Shown: positions 16,525-24,550 of the stretch, piece by piece
Layout of the letters: each line of letters begins with the position of its first letter
Numbering within the stretch: the stretch's first letter is position 1
Assembly (NCBI GenBank): GCA_001898965.1
Contig: MKVW01000004.1
Coordinates: 672,180 to 736,179 of the forward strand
Direction: 5' to 3'
Source of the DNA: Rhizobiales bacterium 62-17
Lineage (GTDB): Bacteria > Pseudomonadota > Alphaproteobacteria > Rhizobiales > Beijerinckiaceae
DNA: 64,000 nucleotides
Translations under genes and position numbers: made by a program
The notes under the pieces: model-generated
The model's input: only the letters and a program-made list of their open reading frames with translations
Databases searched by the model: none
Told to the model about the DNA's origin: nothing

Positions 16525-17529
16525 TCAGGCGTTCGACGCAGCAGCAGTCCGCTGCTTTTGCAGATGCTGCTCCCACAGCAACGCCTGGCGAACGATGACG
16601 TCGAGATCGTCATATTTCGGCGTCCAGCCCAGCACGGCGCGAATGCGATCGTTGCCGGCAACGATGGCGGCGGGATCGCCGGCTCGCCGGCCGGAAATCG
16701 TCACCGGAAAATCGACGCCCGAGACTTTCTTGACGACATCGATCACTTCCAGCACCGAATATCCGCGCGCATAGCCGCAATTGCAGGTGATGCTGTCGCC
16801 GCCACCGCGCAGATAGCGCAGCGCATCCATATGCGCCGCCGCCAGATCGCTCACCTGAATGTAATCGCGCAGGCACGAGCCATCACGTGTCGGATAATCG
16901 GTGCCGAACACTTCCATGCCGGGGCGATGGCCCAGCGCCGCCTGCACCGCCACTTTGATCAAATGGGTGGCATTGGCGGTCGATTGACCGGCGCGCCCCT
17001 TCGGATCGGCCCCCGCCACATTGAAATAGCGCAGCACCGCGTAGCGCAGGCCATGCGCCTTCGCCGCATCCTGCAACATCCACTCGACCATCAGCTTCGA
17101 ACGGCCATAGGGACTGACGGGCTTGAGCGATTCATCCTCGGTCACCGGATTGCTCTCCGGATCGCCATAAACCGCCGCCGTCGATGAAAAGATGAAATGC
17201 TGGACGCCGCCCTCGATCGCGCGCTCGATGAGGCTGCGCGCCTTGGCGGTATTGTTGAGATAGTAGCCGAGAGGATCGGCAACCGATTCCGGCACCACGA
17301 TCTTGGCGGCGAAATGGGCGATGGCCGTCACACCGTAGCGCGCCAGTGTCTCGGTGATCAGATCCTCGTCGCCGAAATCGCCCTGGACAAAGGGAACCTC
17401 AGCGGGCACCGCCCAACGGAACCCGGTCGACAGATTGTCGAGCACGACGACTTTCTCGCCGGCGTCGAGCAATTCCAGAACCATATGACTGCCGATATAG
17501 CCGGCACCACCCGTGACAAGTACGGTCAT
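16525..17529 (-). CDS. galE: UDP-glucose 4-epimerase
   Basis: 334 residues, the usual GalE length. The N-terminal NAD-binding motif is TGGAGYIGSH. The catalytic Ser/Thr is in FSSTAAVYGDP and the YxxxK pair in SPYGRSK. RYFNVAGADPKGRAG and DGSCLRDYIQVSDLA are typical substrate-site segments. It interconverts UDP-glucose and UDP-galactose in the cytoplasm and supplies precursors for LPS and exopolysaccharide. It is divergent from galU across 221 nt, a pairing that fits shared control of sugar-nucleotide supply. Confidence 0.95.
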   Translation of the reverse strand: MTVLVTGGAGYIGSHMVLELLDAGEKVVVLDNLSTGFRWAVPAEVPFVQGDFGDEDLITETLARYGVTAIAHFAAKIVVPESVADPLGYYLNNTAKARSLIERAIEGGVQHFIFSSTAAVYGDPESNPVTEDESLKPVSPYGRSKLMVEWMLQDAAKAHGLRYAVLRYFNVAGADPKGRAGQSTANATHLIKVAVQAALGHRPGMEVFGTDYPTRDGSCLRDYIQVSDLAAAHMDALRYLRGGGDSITCNCGYARGYSVLEVIDVVKKVSGVDFPVTISGRRAGDPAAIVAGNDRIRAVLGWTPKYDDLDVIVRQALLWEQHLQKQRTAAASNA

Positions 17530-17636
17530 CTGTCCTCACAGCCTGCGGATGACATCAAAAAAACGCATCACCCGATCTTAACGGATTCGCCCCTAACTGG
17601 TCGCATCGCTCCGGACGATGAAATCCCTATGAACCT

Positions 17637-17652
17637 AAATTCATATGAATTT
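17637..17652. promoter_or_regulatory. 16-bp perfect palindrome between galE and galU
   Basis: AAATTCATATGAATTT is a perfect palindrome roughly in the middle of the divergent galE-galU intergenic region (17530-17750). It is AT-rich in a GC-rich genome and suited to binding a dimeric regulator. The TTCATAT core recurs after the CadC-like regulator gene near 2639. Confidence 0.4.
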
Positions 17653-17750
17653 TTGGCCGAAGCATAGGCTTTTGCCAGACGAGGTTAAACTTGTAAGCTT
17701 AAGTCTATGCAGGGGGATTGAGACCGCAACAACTCTGGGATGGATGCTTT

Positions 17751-18638
17751 ATGGCCAAACGTATTCGCAAAGCCGTTTTCCCTGTCGCTGGCTTGGGCAC
17801 GCGTGTGCTCCCCGCCACCAAATCCATCCCCAAGGAAATGCTCACCGTCGTTGACCGGCCCGTTCTGCAGCATTGCGTCGACGAAGCGCGGGAAGCCGGC
17901 ATCGAACATTTCGTCTTCGTCACCGGCCGCAACAAGGCGGTGATCGAAGATCATTTCGACATGGCCTACGAGCTTGACGATACCTTGCAGAAGCGCGGCA
18001 AGCTCAAGGAATACGAGGCGCTGCGCGACGACCTGCCGGCGGCCGGCGCCACCAGTTTCACCCGCCAGCAGGCGCCTCTTGGTCTAGGCCATGCGGTCTG
18101 GTGCGCCCGCGACATCGTCGGCGATGAACCTTTCGCCGTCATCCTGCCCGACATGATCACTTTGCCCGGCGCCAAGAAGACGCGTTGTCTCGGCCAGTGC
18201 ATCGAAGCTTACGAAAAGCATGGCGGCAACGTCATCGCTGTCGAGGAAGTGCGACCGGAAGACACGCATATGTATGGCATCGTCTCCGTCGGCAAGGATT
18301 TCGGCCACACGTTCGAAATCAACGGCATGGTCGAGAAGCCGCCGCAAGGCACCTCGCCGTCCAATCTCATCATCTCCGGCCGTTACGTGCTGGAGCCGCA
18401 GATCTTCGACATTCTCGCCAATGTCGAGAAAGGCGCCGGCGGCGAAATCCAGCTCACCGACGGCATGAAGAAACTGGCCGAGAAACAGGGTTTTTTCGGC
18501 GTGCGTTTCGACGGCAAGACCTACGACACCGGCTCGAAGGTCGGCTTCCTCGCCGCCAACATCGCCTTCGCCATGGCGCGCGACGACATCCGTCCGGGCT
18601 TCCTCGAAGAACTGAAGAAGATCGTCGGCAAGATCTGA
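17751..18638 (+). CDS. galU: UTP-glucose-1-phosphate uridylyltransferase
   Basis: 295 residues from the ATG at 17751, giving MAKRIRKAVFPVAGLGTRVLP, the standard GalU N-terminus. A TTG at 17718 is a weaker alternative. Key motifs are the nucleotide-binding GLGTRVLPATKSIPKEML in pieces, VDRPVLQHCVDEA, LPDMI for the metal site, and FDGKTYDTGSKVGFLAAN near the C-terminus. It makes UDP-glucose from UTP and glucose-1-phosphate, the substrate of the neighbouring GalE. Confidence 0.95.
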   Translation: MAKRIRKAVFPVAGLGTRVLPATKSIPKEMLTVVDRPVLQHCVDEAREAGIEHFVFVTGRNKAVIEDHFDMAYELDDTLQKRGKLKEYEALRDDLPAAGATSFTRQQAPLGLGHAVWCARDIVGDEPFAVILPDMITLPGAKKTRCLGQCIEAYEKHGGNVIAVEEVRPEDTHMYGIVSVGKDFGHTFEINGMVEKPPQGTSPSNLIISGRYVLEPQIFDILANVEKGAGGEIQLTDGMKKLAEKQGFFGVRFDGKTYDTGSKVGFLAANIAFAMARDDIRPGFLEELKKIVGKI

Positions 18639-18640
18639 CC

Positions 18641-18664
18641 TCTGCGTCTCGTTTAAGACGCAGA
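18641..18664 (+). terminator. Hairpin after galU
   Basis: TCTGCGTCT (18641-18649), loop CGTTTA, AGACGCAGA (18656-18664) is a perfect 9-bp stem directly after the galU stop, between convergent genes. There is no T-run, so its termination strength is uncertain. Confidence 0.5.
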
Positions 18665-18680
18665 TGTCCTGCGGGCGTGC

Positions 18681-19184
18681 TTAGCCTTTGAGTTGGGCGA
18701 GCACGCCGGCGAGGTCGCCCATTCCCCAATGCTCGGCAAGCTTGCCGTTTCGCACGCGAAAGATATCGCAAGACGTGAAACGCAGCGGTTTGCCCGTCGG
18801 CGGAATGCCGAAATAAGTGCCGCCATGGGTGCCTTGATAGACGAAGCTTGCCGCCACCTTGTCGTCGGCCGCGAGCTGCGCCTCGATCGTCACCTTCAGA
18901 TCGGGCATGCCCACCAGACGCGCCTTGAAGAAGGCGACGCTTCCCTGCTTGGGCGTCATACCTTGCGGTGGCGGCGGCGTCGCCGCACTGACCTGATGAT
19001 TGACATAGCTGTCATCGAAAAGCGCGGCGAAGCCATCGATGTCATGGGCGCTTAGCCGGGCTGCGAATTGTTCGATGAGCGCATTCGACTCGATGGCCGC
19101 TCTCGCCACGCTGGGCAAAGCCACTCCGCCAGCCAACAGCAATCCATTCTTGAGGACGTTTCTGCGCGCTTGCCCCATGGACAT
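18681..19184 (-). CDS. SnoaL-like / ester cyclase family protein (exported)
   Basis: 167 residues. The N-terminus has ARRNVLK followed by NGLLLAGGVALPSVARA, a Tat- or Sec-type export signal. The mature part is a single cone-shaped alpha+beta barrel of the SnoaL/NTF2 type: LIEQFAARLSAHDIDGFAALF, then DDSYVNHQ, then FRVRNGKLAEHWGMGDL, the usual C-terminal strand pair. Members range from polyketide cyclases to proteins with no known activity, so no substrate can be assigned. It stands alone, converging on galU. Confidence 0.7.
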   Translation of the reverse strand: MSMGQARRNVLKNGLLLAGGVALPSVARAAIESNALIEQFAARLSAHDIDGFAALFDDSYVNHQVSAATPPPPQGMTPKQGSVAFFKARLVGMPDLKVTIEAQLAADDKVAASFVYQGTHGGTYFGIPPTGKPLRFTSCDIFRVRNGKLAEHWGMGDLAGVLAQLKG

Positions 19185-19313
19185 TCTCCTCTGCTGAAAA
19201 CAACAGACATCGGCATCGGCAACGCTCGTCTGTCCACGGCGATGCCGCCGGAAGCCGCTCTTTCGATTGTTGAGAATGAGGCCTTTTGTATGGCGAAGGC
19301 CGGAACGCCCGGC

Positions 19314-21068
19314 TCAGCGCTGCAAGCGAAGCCCAAGCAGGAAGACGTTGGCCGTATAATCCGCGCCGAGCTGCGACGACTTCAGCCGTTCGTAGGTATA
19401 GCTGCCTTTGATGACGATCGAGCGCGTCAGGCTGTATTCCGCCTTCAGGCCGGCGGTGTAATAATTTTCATTGAGGCTCACGCCGCGATACTGATTGTTG
19501 GTCAGCGACGCCGTCATGCCAATCGTCAGATTGCGCAGCAGTGCGTGAGAAACTTCGACCGACCCCGTGCGGCTGATCGCACCCGAAGCGCCCGCCAAAG
19601 TCGTCTCGAAGAAATTGGTCGTGCCACGCAAGGTCACCGTCGTCAGCGGCGTCGCCGTCCAGATCAGCGAGGCATCGATGGCCGGACCGCTCAAGCTCGG
19701 CAGGCGCGTATCGTCATATTTGCGGTTGCCGTAGCCGCCGGAAATCTGCCCGGTGAGCATCTGGCTGAACTCGAACGAAGAGCCGAGCCTGGCAAGAATG
19801 CCGTTCGAATTACGCGCATAGCCGGAATCGTCGATCGGCTTGTCGCGTTTGCGGGTATCGACGGTGACTTCGGCGAAGGGAATGATGCCCGGCGTGATTT
19901 CATAGGCAAGGCGGCCGCGCAGACCGTATGTATTGTAGTTGTTGTCCGACAGCGGCACCCTGGTGCCATTGTTCAGACGGCCATCCTCATACTGCACGCG
20001 ATCGGCCAGTGCCGTGACCGAGGCTTCCAGCCGCCCGAGCTTCTGTGTGACGCCCGAAGACGCGCCATAGGATGCCACGAGCGGACGCCCTTGCAAGCTG
20101 GTCGGCAAGCCCGGCGTGCCCGGACGTTGTGTCGTCAACGATCCCCGCAGTTCGAAATTCAAGGCCGTATCGCGCGTCGCATCGACCCGCAGATTGATCG
20201 TGCCCGTGCCATCGGGGCGATCGGCTTCCGGCACTTTCGAATAGCGCGAATAACCGCCCTTGATGTCGGCGCGTAGCTCATGGCTCGACCAGTTCGATTG
20301 CGCCTGGAGGCCGGCATCGAAACGCAGCAGCGTCGAGCCCTTGGGCGAATTCACGTCCGCCGTGCGGTTGGGATTGGTGTCGTAGCCAGCCGACGTCTCG
20401 ATGAAGGGCTTCAGGCGCAACGAGCCAACATCGATGCCCAAAGGCGCATAGGGCGCCGGGTCGACGATCGGCGGCTTCTTGCGCGCGATGGTCGGCACTT
20501 GCGCATAATTGGGCGGAGGCGGCGGCGGATTGGCGATGGGATCGACGGGGCGCTTGGCCATGGGCGATCCCGGATAAGGCACCAGGGCCGGCAACGGCCG
20601 CCCCGGTGTTTTGCGCCGGCCTTTATAGGTCAGGCGTTTGTCCGGCTGCTGGCGCGGACGGCCGTAATTGGTCGAGGTAAATGGCCCGACCGGCCGACGC
20701 GCCGCCGGGGTCACAAGATTATTGTCGGTATCGTCGCCGAAAGCGTCACTGCCGGCACCGCTGCTCTGGCCGCCGGACTGCCCGCTGCTGCCGTCGGTCG
20801 GGGCCATCGGCATGTCGGTCCCGGCACCGACGGCCTGCGCCGTCGATGTCCCAGAGGTTTGCCCGGAGGAATTAGAGGAAGATGTGGAGCCGGAAGAGGG
20901 TCCAAACGACTGGCGAAGCGGCAGGTTGGAAGACTGGCTACTGGATGACGAACGAGCGGAGGAGCCAGCCGCCTGTCCATAGGCGCCGTTGAGCGCCCCA
21001 GCCACAAGCAGGGCGCCGACACTGCCGGCAAGCCGGATTCGGACGGTCGGAAGTCTCAACTTTGGCAC
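19314..21068 (-). CDS. Outer membrane beta-barrel protein (BBP2-like)
   Basis: 584 residues. A signal peptide (LAGSVGALLVAGALNGAYGQ) is followed by a Ser/Gly-rich low-complexity stretch to about residue 120, then a proline-rich linker. Amphipathic beta strands fill about 215-584, beginning with SLRLKPFIETSAGYDTNP. The GYDTNPNR motif and alternating aromatic/hydroxyl strands match the BBP2 family of putative outer-membrane barrels common in Hyphomicrobiales near polysaccharide genes. The chain ends in LRLQR rather than the classical terminal Phe. A role in export or anchoring of surface polysaccharide is inferred from neighbours only. Confidence 0.75.
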   Translation of the reverse strand: MPKLRLPTVRIRLAGSVGALLVAGALNGAYGQAAGSSARSSSSSQSSNLPLRQSFGPSSGSTSSSNSSGQTSGTSTAQAVGAGTDMPMAPTDGSSGQSGGQSSGAGSDAFGDDTDNNLVTPAARRPVGPFTSTNYGRPRQQPDKRLTYKGRRKTPGRPLPALVPYPGSPMAKRPVDPIANPPPPPPNYAQVPTIARKKPPIVDPAPYAPLGIDVGSLRLKPFIETSAGYDTNPNRTADVNSPKGSTLLRFDAGLQAQSNWSSHELRADIKGGYSRYSKVPEADRPDGTGTINLRVDATRDTALNFELRGSLTTQRPGTPGLPTSLQGRPLVASYGASSGVTQKLGRLEASVTALADRVQYEDGRLNNGTRVPLSDNNYNTYGLRGRLAYEITPGIIPFAEVTVDTRKRDKPIDDSGYARNSNGILARLGSSFEFSQMLTGQISGGYGNRKYDDTRLPSLSGPAIDASLIWTATPLTTVTLRGTTNFFETTLAGASGAISRTGSVEVSHALLRNLTIGMTASLTNNQYRGVSLNENYYTAGLKAEYSLTRSIVIKGSYTYERLKSSQLGADYTANVFLLGLRLQR

Positions 21069-21220
21069 CTGGCGCCGGTCCAGTCCGGCGGTTCGAATGG
21101 TGAATCTAGCGTTAAGGATTTATGGTTAATGTCGCGTTACCAGATGCTTGCCGCCGCGCCCGGGCGCTTAAGAAAGAGCTTTGGCTGACAGATCGGGCAA
21201 TTTGCTCTAGGGAACCCGCC

Positions 21221-22237
21221 ATGAGCGCACCGAATCCCGCTTCCCCCGCCCCCGGCGCCACCACGGCTTCCGCCCTGCGCACGCTCGGCCTGGAGCGCGC
21301 CGGCCTCGCCGCCATCGAAACCGTGCTGAAACTGCAGCCGCAGAGCGGCCTCGCTGCCGCGCTCGAAACCGCCGTCAGCCGCATCGCCGCCAGCGAAGGC
21401 CGCGTGATCGTCTCCGGCATGGGCAAGTCCGGCCATGTCGGCCGCAAGATCGCCGCCACTTTGGCCTCCACCGGCACGCCGGCCTATTTCGTCCATCCCG
21501 GCGAAGCGAGCCATGGCGATCTCGGCATGATTCGCCGAAGCGACATCCTGTTGCTCCTGTCCTGGTCGGGCGAGACGGCGGAACTGGCCGATATCATCAC
21601 CTATTCGCGCCGCTTCTCGATCCAGCTCGTCGCCATCACGTCGAATGCCGACAGCGCGCTCGGCCGCGAGGCCGACATCTGCCTGCAATTGCCGAGCGCC
21701 GAGGAAGCCTGCCCGAACGGGCTGGCGCCCACCACTTCGACCACGATGCAACTCGCCTTGGGCGATGTTCTGGCCATCGCTCTGCTTGAGGCCAAGGGAT
21801 TCACGGCGCACGAATTCCGCCAATTTCATCCCGGCGGCAAGCTCGGCGCGCGCCTCTCCTTCGTTCGCGACATCATGCACAAGGGCGACGAGATCCCGCT
21901 GGTCGCGACAGGCTCGGCCATGCGCGAGGCCATCATCGAAATGAGCGGCAAACGCTTTGGCTGCGTCGGCATCGTCGATGGCAACGGCCGTCTCAGCGGC
22001 ATTATCACCGACGGCGACCTGCGCCGCCGCATGGAAAAGTCCGGTGATTTCATCAACGAGCCGGTCGACGCGATCATGACCACCAAGCCGATCACGATCT
22101 CGCCCGATCTGATGGCGGCGGAAGCCTTGGCGCTGCTCAACGACAAGCGCCGCTCGGTCCTGCTCGTCGTCGATGAGGCCCAACGTCCAGTGGGCGTGGT
22201 CCACCTGCACGACCTCTTGCACCTCGGCGCCGCCTGA
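21221..22237 (+). CDS. kdsD: Arabinose-5-phosphate isomerase (KpsF/GutQ family)
   Basis: 338 residues from the ATG at 21221, preceded by AGGGAA; codons further upstream are not protein-like. The N-terminal SIS domain shows VIVSGMGKSGHVGRKIAAT, HPGEASHGDLGMI and LLSWSGETAEL. Two CBS repeats follow from about residue 215 (VRDIMHKGDEIPLV, and VDAIMTTKPITI). It converts ribulose-5-phosphate to arabinose-5-phosphate, the first step to Kdo for LPS. Being near galE, galU and an outer-membrane barrel, it belongs to an envelope-biosynthesis neighbourhood. Confidence 0.92.
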   Translation: MSAPNPASPAPGATTASALRTLGLERAGLAAIETVLKLQPQSGLAAALETAVSRIAASEGRVIVSGMGKSGHVGRKIAATLASTGTPAYFVHPGEASHGDLGMIRRSDILLLLSWSGETAELADIITYSRRFSIQLVAITSNADSALGREADICLQLPSAEEACPNGLAPTTSTTMQLALGDVLAIALLEAKGFTAHEFRQFHPGGKLGARLSFVRDIMHKGDEIPLVATGSAMREAIIEMSGKRFGCVGIVDGNGRLSGIITDGDLRRRMEKSGDFINEPVDAIMTTKPITISPDLMAAEALALLNDKRRSVLLVVDEAQRPVGVVHLHDLLHLGAA

Positions 22238-22297
22238 CCGCATCGCGGCAAAGCCAGCAATAGCAGAGCTTACCGCGCCTCATCGCCTCGAAAATTT

Positions 22298-22350
22298 TTG
22301 CAGATTTTTTTCTGCAAGATTCCGTTGCACGTGCATTTGCAGGTTTGCAG
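22298..22350. promoter_or_regulatory. Cluster of TGCA motifs upstream of the branched-chain-type ABC operon
   Basis: TTGCAGA (22298-22304) and TCTGCAA (22311-22317) form an inverted repeat around a T-run. They are followed by the palindrome TGCACGTGCA (22326-22335) and two more TTTGCAG motifs. The AT-rich, TGCA-dense stretch lies 80-130 nt before the operon start and looks like a multi-site operator. The first repeat could also act as terminator of kdsD. Confidence 0.4.
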
Positions 22351-22383
22351 AACGCGCCGTTCCGCGTCATGCTCACTTCAGGT

Positions 22384-22428
22384 CCGAGGGAGAGAGAGGG
22401 ATATCACCCCCTCGGCGTGAGGGAGAGA
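22384..22428 (+). promoter_or_regulatory. Leader hairpin and repeated SD-like element before the ABC binding-protein gene
   Basis: CCGAGGG (22384-22390) pairs with CCCTCGG (22409-22415). The ten bases GAGGGAGAGA occur twice, at 22386-22395 (inside the first arm) and 22419-22428, where they form the SD of the downstream gene. This could tune translation initiation. Confidence 0.3.
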
Positions 22429-22431
22429 TAT

Positions 22432-23664
22432 ATGCGGGGACGCGACATCGTCGGCGCAACGCGCCGTTTCATGCTGGCTGCCGGTCTTGCGACAAGCGCT
22501 GCTTTGGCCGCCACGGCCTTTCAAGCACAGGCTCAAGCCCCATCGGGACCGCCGATCCGCATCGGCAGCACATTGGCACTGACCGGGCCGCTGGCGCAGA
22601 CCGGCGCCATCCATAAGATAGTCGGCGACCTCTTCGTCGCGCAGTTGAATGCCAGGGGCGGCCTGCTTGGCCGGCCCGTCGAATGGGTGCTGCTTGACGA
22701 TCAGTCCAAGCCCGACATCACGCGCACGCTCTATGAACGCCTGATCACGGTCGACAAGGTCGATCTCATCATCGGCCCTTATGCGACAGCCGGCATTCTG
22801 TCCGCCATGGCCGTGGCACAGCGCTACAACAAGGTCCTCGTGCACAGCACGTTCGGCATTCCGAAAATGGCGGCCTATGATCGTCAGTTCCCGGCCTGGC
22901 CGCTCGGCATCGACCCTGAAAAGACAATGCCGAACGACCTGCTCGACGCGCTGGCCTCGATCGGCAAGACGCCGAAGTCGATCGCCATCGTCACCAGCAA
23001 ATTCCCGTCGGTGCAATTCGTCGCCGTCGGCGCGCGCGAAGTCGCCAAGGCACGCGGCGTCAAGGAAGCGCTCTATCTCGAATTCGAATTCGGCACCCGC
23101 GACTTCGGACCGATCGCCGCGCGCGTGCGCGAGGCCGATCCCGATCTCTTGTTCGTCGGCGCCATCGGCCTCGAGGGCAACCAATTGCTCGAAGCGCTCG
23201 ACAAGCTGAACTACAAGCCTCGCAATCACTTCTACGTCTATCCGACACCAGGCCCGCTGGCGACATCGCCGCTCGGCAACGACGCCATGGCGACGACCGC
23301 CTTCGAAAACCTGCCGCCGCTCAACAAGAACCCCGAGGCCGCCGCCTTCGCCAAGGCGTTCACCGAAGCCGCGACCAAGGCCGGCCTGCCCTATACGGAG
23401 CCGGAAACCCAGGCGGGCGCGAGCTGGTCGATGTGGGAAATTCTCACCGGCGCGATCAAGGCAACCAAGTCGCTCGACGACAAGGTGCTGGCCGACCACA
23501 TCAAGAAAAATGGCTCGGATACCGTGCTCGGCCACATCAGCTTCGATGGCCAGAACAACTATGGCAAGAACCTGATGCGCACCAAGCAAGTGCAGCAGGG
23601 CAAATGGGTCATCATCTGGCCGAAGGATATGATCACGCCCGGCTATACGGTCCAGGGCAAGTAA
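22432..23664 (+). CDS. Branched-chain-amino-acid-type ABC transporter substrate-binding protein
   Basis: 410 residues from the ATG at 22432, with a strong GAGGGAGAGA SD. The signal peptide (FMLAAGLATSAALAATAFQAQA) is followed by a LivJ-type periplasmic fold: IRIGSTLALTGPLAQTG, AQLNARGGLLGRPVEWVLLD, VDLIIGPYATAGILSAM and DPDLLFVGAIGLEGNQLLEAL. It captures the ligand for the adjoining permeases and ATPases. In this lineage such receptors often bind aromatic acids or amides rather than leucine, so the substrate is left open. Confidence 0.88.
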   Translation: MRGRDIVGATRRFMLAAGLATSAALAATAFQAQAQAPSGPPIRIGSTLALTGPLAQTGAIHKIVGDLFVAQLNARGGLLGRPVEWVLLDDQSKPDITRTLYERLITVDKVDLIIGPYATAGILSAMAVAQRYNKVLVHSTFGIPKMAAYDRQFPAWPLGIDPEKTMPNDLLDALASIGKTPKSIAIVTSKFPSVQFVAVGAREVAKARGVKEALYLEFEFGTRDFGPIAARVREADPDLLFVGAIGLEGNQLLEALDKLNYKPRNHFYVYPTPGPLATSPLGNDAMATTAFENLPPLNKNPEAAAFAKAFTEAATKAGLPYTEPETQAGASWSMWEILTGAIKATKSLDDKVLADHIKKNGSDTVLGHISFDGQNNYGKNLMRTKQVQQGKWVIIWPKDMITPGYTVQGK

Positions 23665-23694
23665 AGCGTCATCAGAGAAACAAGCCATCACCCG

Positions 23695-24543
23695 ATGAGC
23701 GCAACGCTGTTTGGACAATCGGTACTGTCGGGGATTTTCGCCGGCAGTCTCTACGCCTTGATGGGGCTCGGCATGAGCCTCTCCTGGCGTTACCTGCGGG
23801 TCATCAACATCGCCCATTTCGGCTTGGTGTTCCTGGCCGCCTACATGACCTACGAATTCGCCGGCGTGCGCGGCTTCAGCGCGCTCGCCGTCGCCCTTCT
23901 GCTGATTCCTTTGTTCTTCATGCTGGGCGTCATCCAGCAGGTGCTGATCCTGCGGTTCAACGTCAACGAATTTTCCTCGCTGATCGTCACCTATGGCCTG
24001 GCAATCATCGCCGAAGCAGTGATCCAGCTCATCTGGTCGGCCGATTTCGTGCGCTACGAAAACCGCGCCCTGCACGGCAATGTCGAAGTCGGCACGCTGC
24101 TCCTGCCGATGGCTGATATCTTGTTGGTTGTCATCGCCGTCGGCCTGTGTGTCGCCACCTGGGCCGCCATGCGCTTCACCTGGCTCGGCAAGGCTCTGCG
24201 CGCCGGGCTCGACAATCCCGCCATCGCCGCCGCCTTCGGCGTGCCCAACCAGCGTTTGCTGTTGCTGGTCTCGGGCTTCTCCGCCGCGCTTGCCGCCGTT
24301 GCCGGTGTCTTTGTCGCACTGCTTTACACGCTGGCGCCAAGCCAAATCCTATCCTGGCTCGGTGTCGTCTTCGCCGCCGTTCTGCTCGGCGGCCTCGGCA
24401 ATCCTCTGGGCCTTCTCGCCGCCGGTATGCTGATCGGCGTCAGCGAAGCGATCACCATGGCGGTCACCGCTCCGTCCTGGGCACCGGTCGTGCCCTTCAC
24501 CATCTTGATCCTGCTTCTCGTGCTATGGCCGCAACGGGTGTGA
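23695..24543 (+). CDS. Branched-chain-type ABC transporter permease (LivH-like)
   Basis: 282 residues and about eight membrane helices. LYALMGLGMSLSWRYLRVINIAHFG at the start, read in pieces, matches the LivH N-terminal half, where GLGL...VINFAHG is the family signature. A KALRAGLDNPAIAAAFGVPN cytoplasmic segment is the coupling loop, and VLLGGLGNPLGLLAAGMLIG ends the core. It lies 30 nt after the binding protein and 7 nt before the LivM-LivG fusion. Confidence 0.9.
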   Translation: MSATLFGQSVLSGIFAGSLYALMGLGMSLSWRYLRVINIAHFGLVFLAAYMTYEFAGVRGFSALAVALLLIPLFFMLGVIQQVLILRFNVNEFSSLIVTYGLAIIAEAVIQLIWSADFVRYENRALHGNVEVGTLLLPMADILLVVIAVGLCVATWAAMRFTWLGKALRAGLDNPAIAAAFGVPNQRLLLLVSGFSAALAAVAGVFVALLYTLAPSQILSWLGVVFAAVLLGGLGNPLGLLAAGMLIGVSEAITMAVTAPSWAPVVPFTILILLLVLWPQRV

Positions 24544-24550
24544 GTGGAAT

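Noticed and set aside
22378-24345. Long leftward open frame of 655 codons opposite the ABC operon
   Set aside because: No recognisable domain and Asp/Gly/His/Gln-rich composition. It is antisense to well-supported binding-protein and permease genes.
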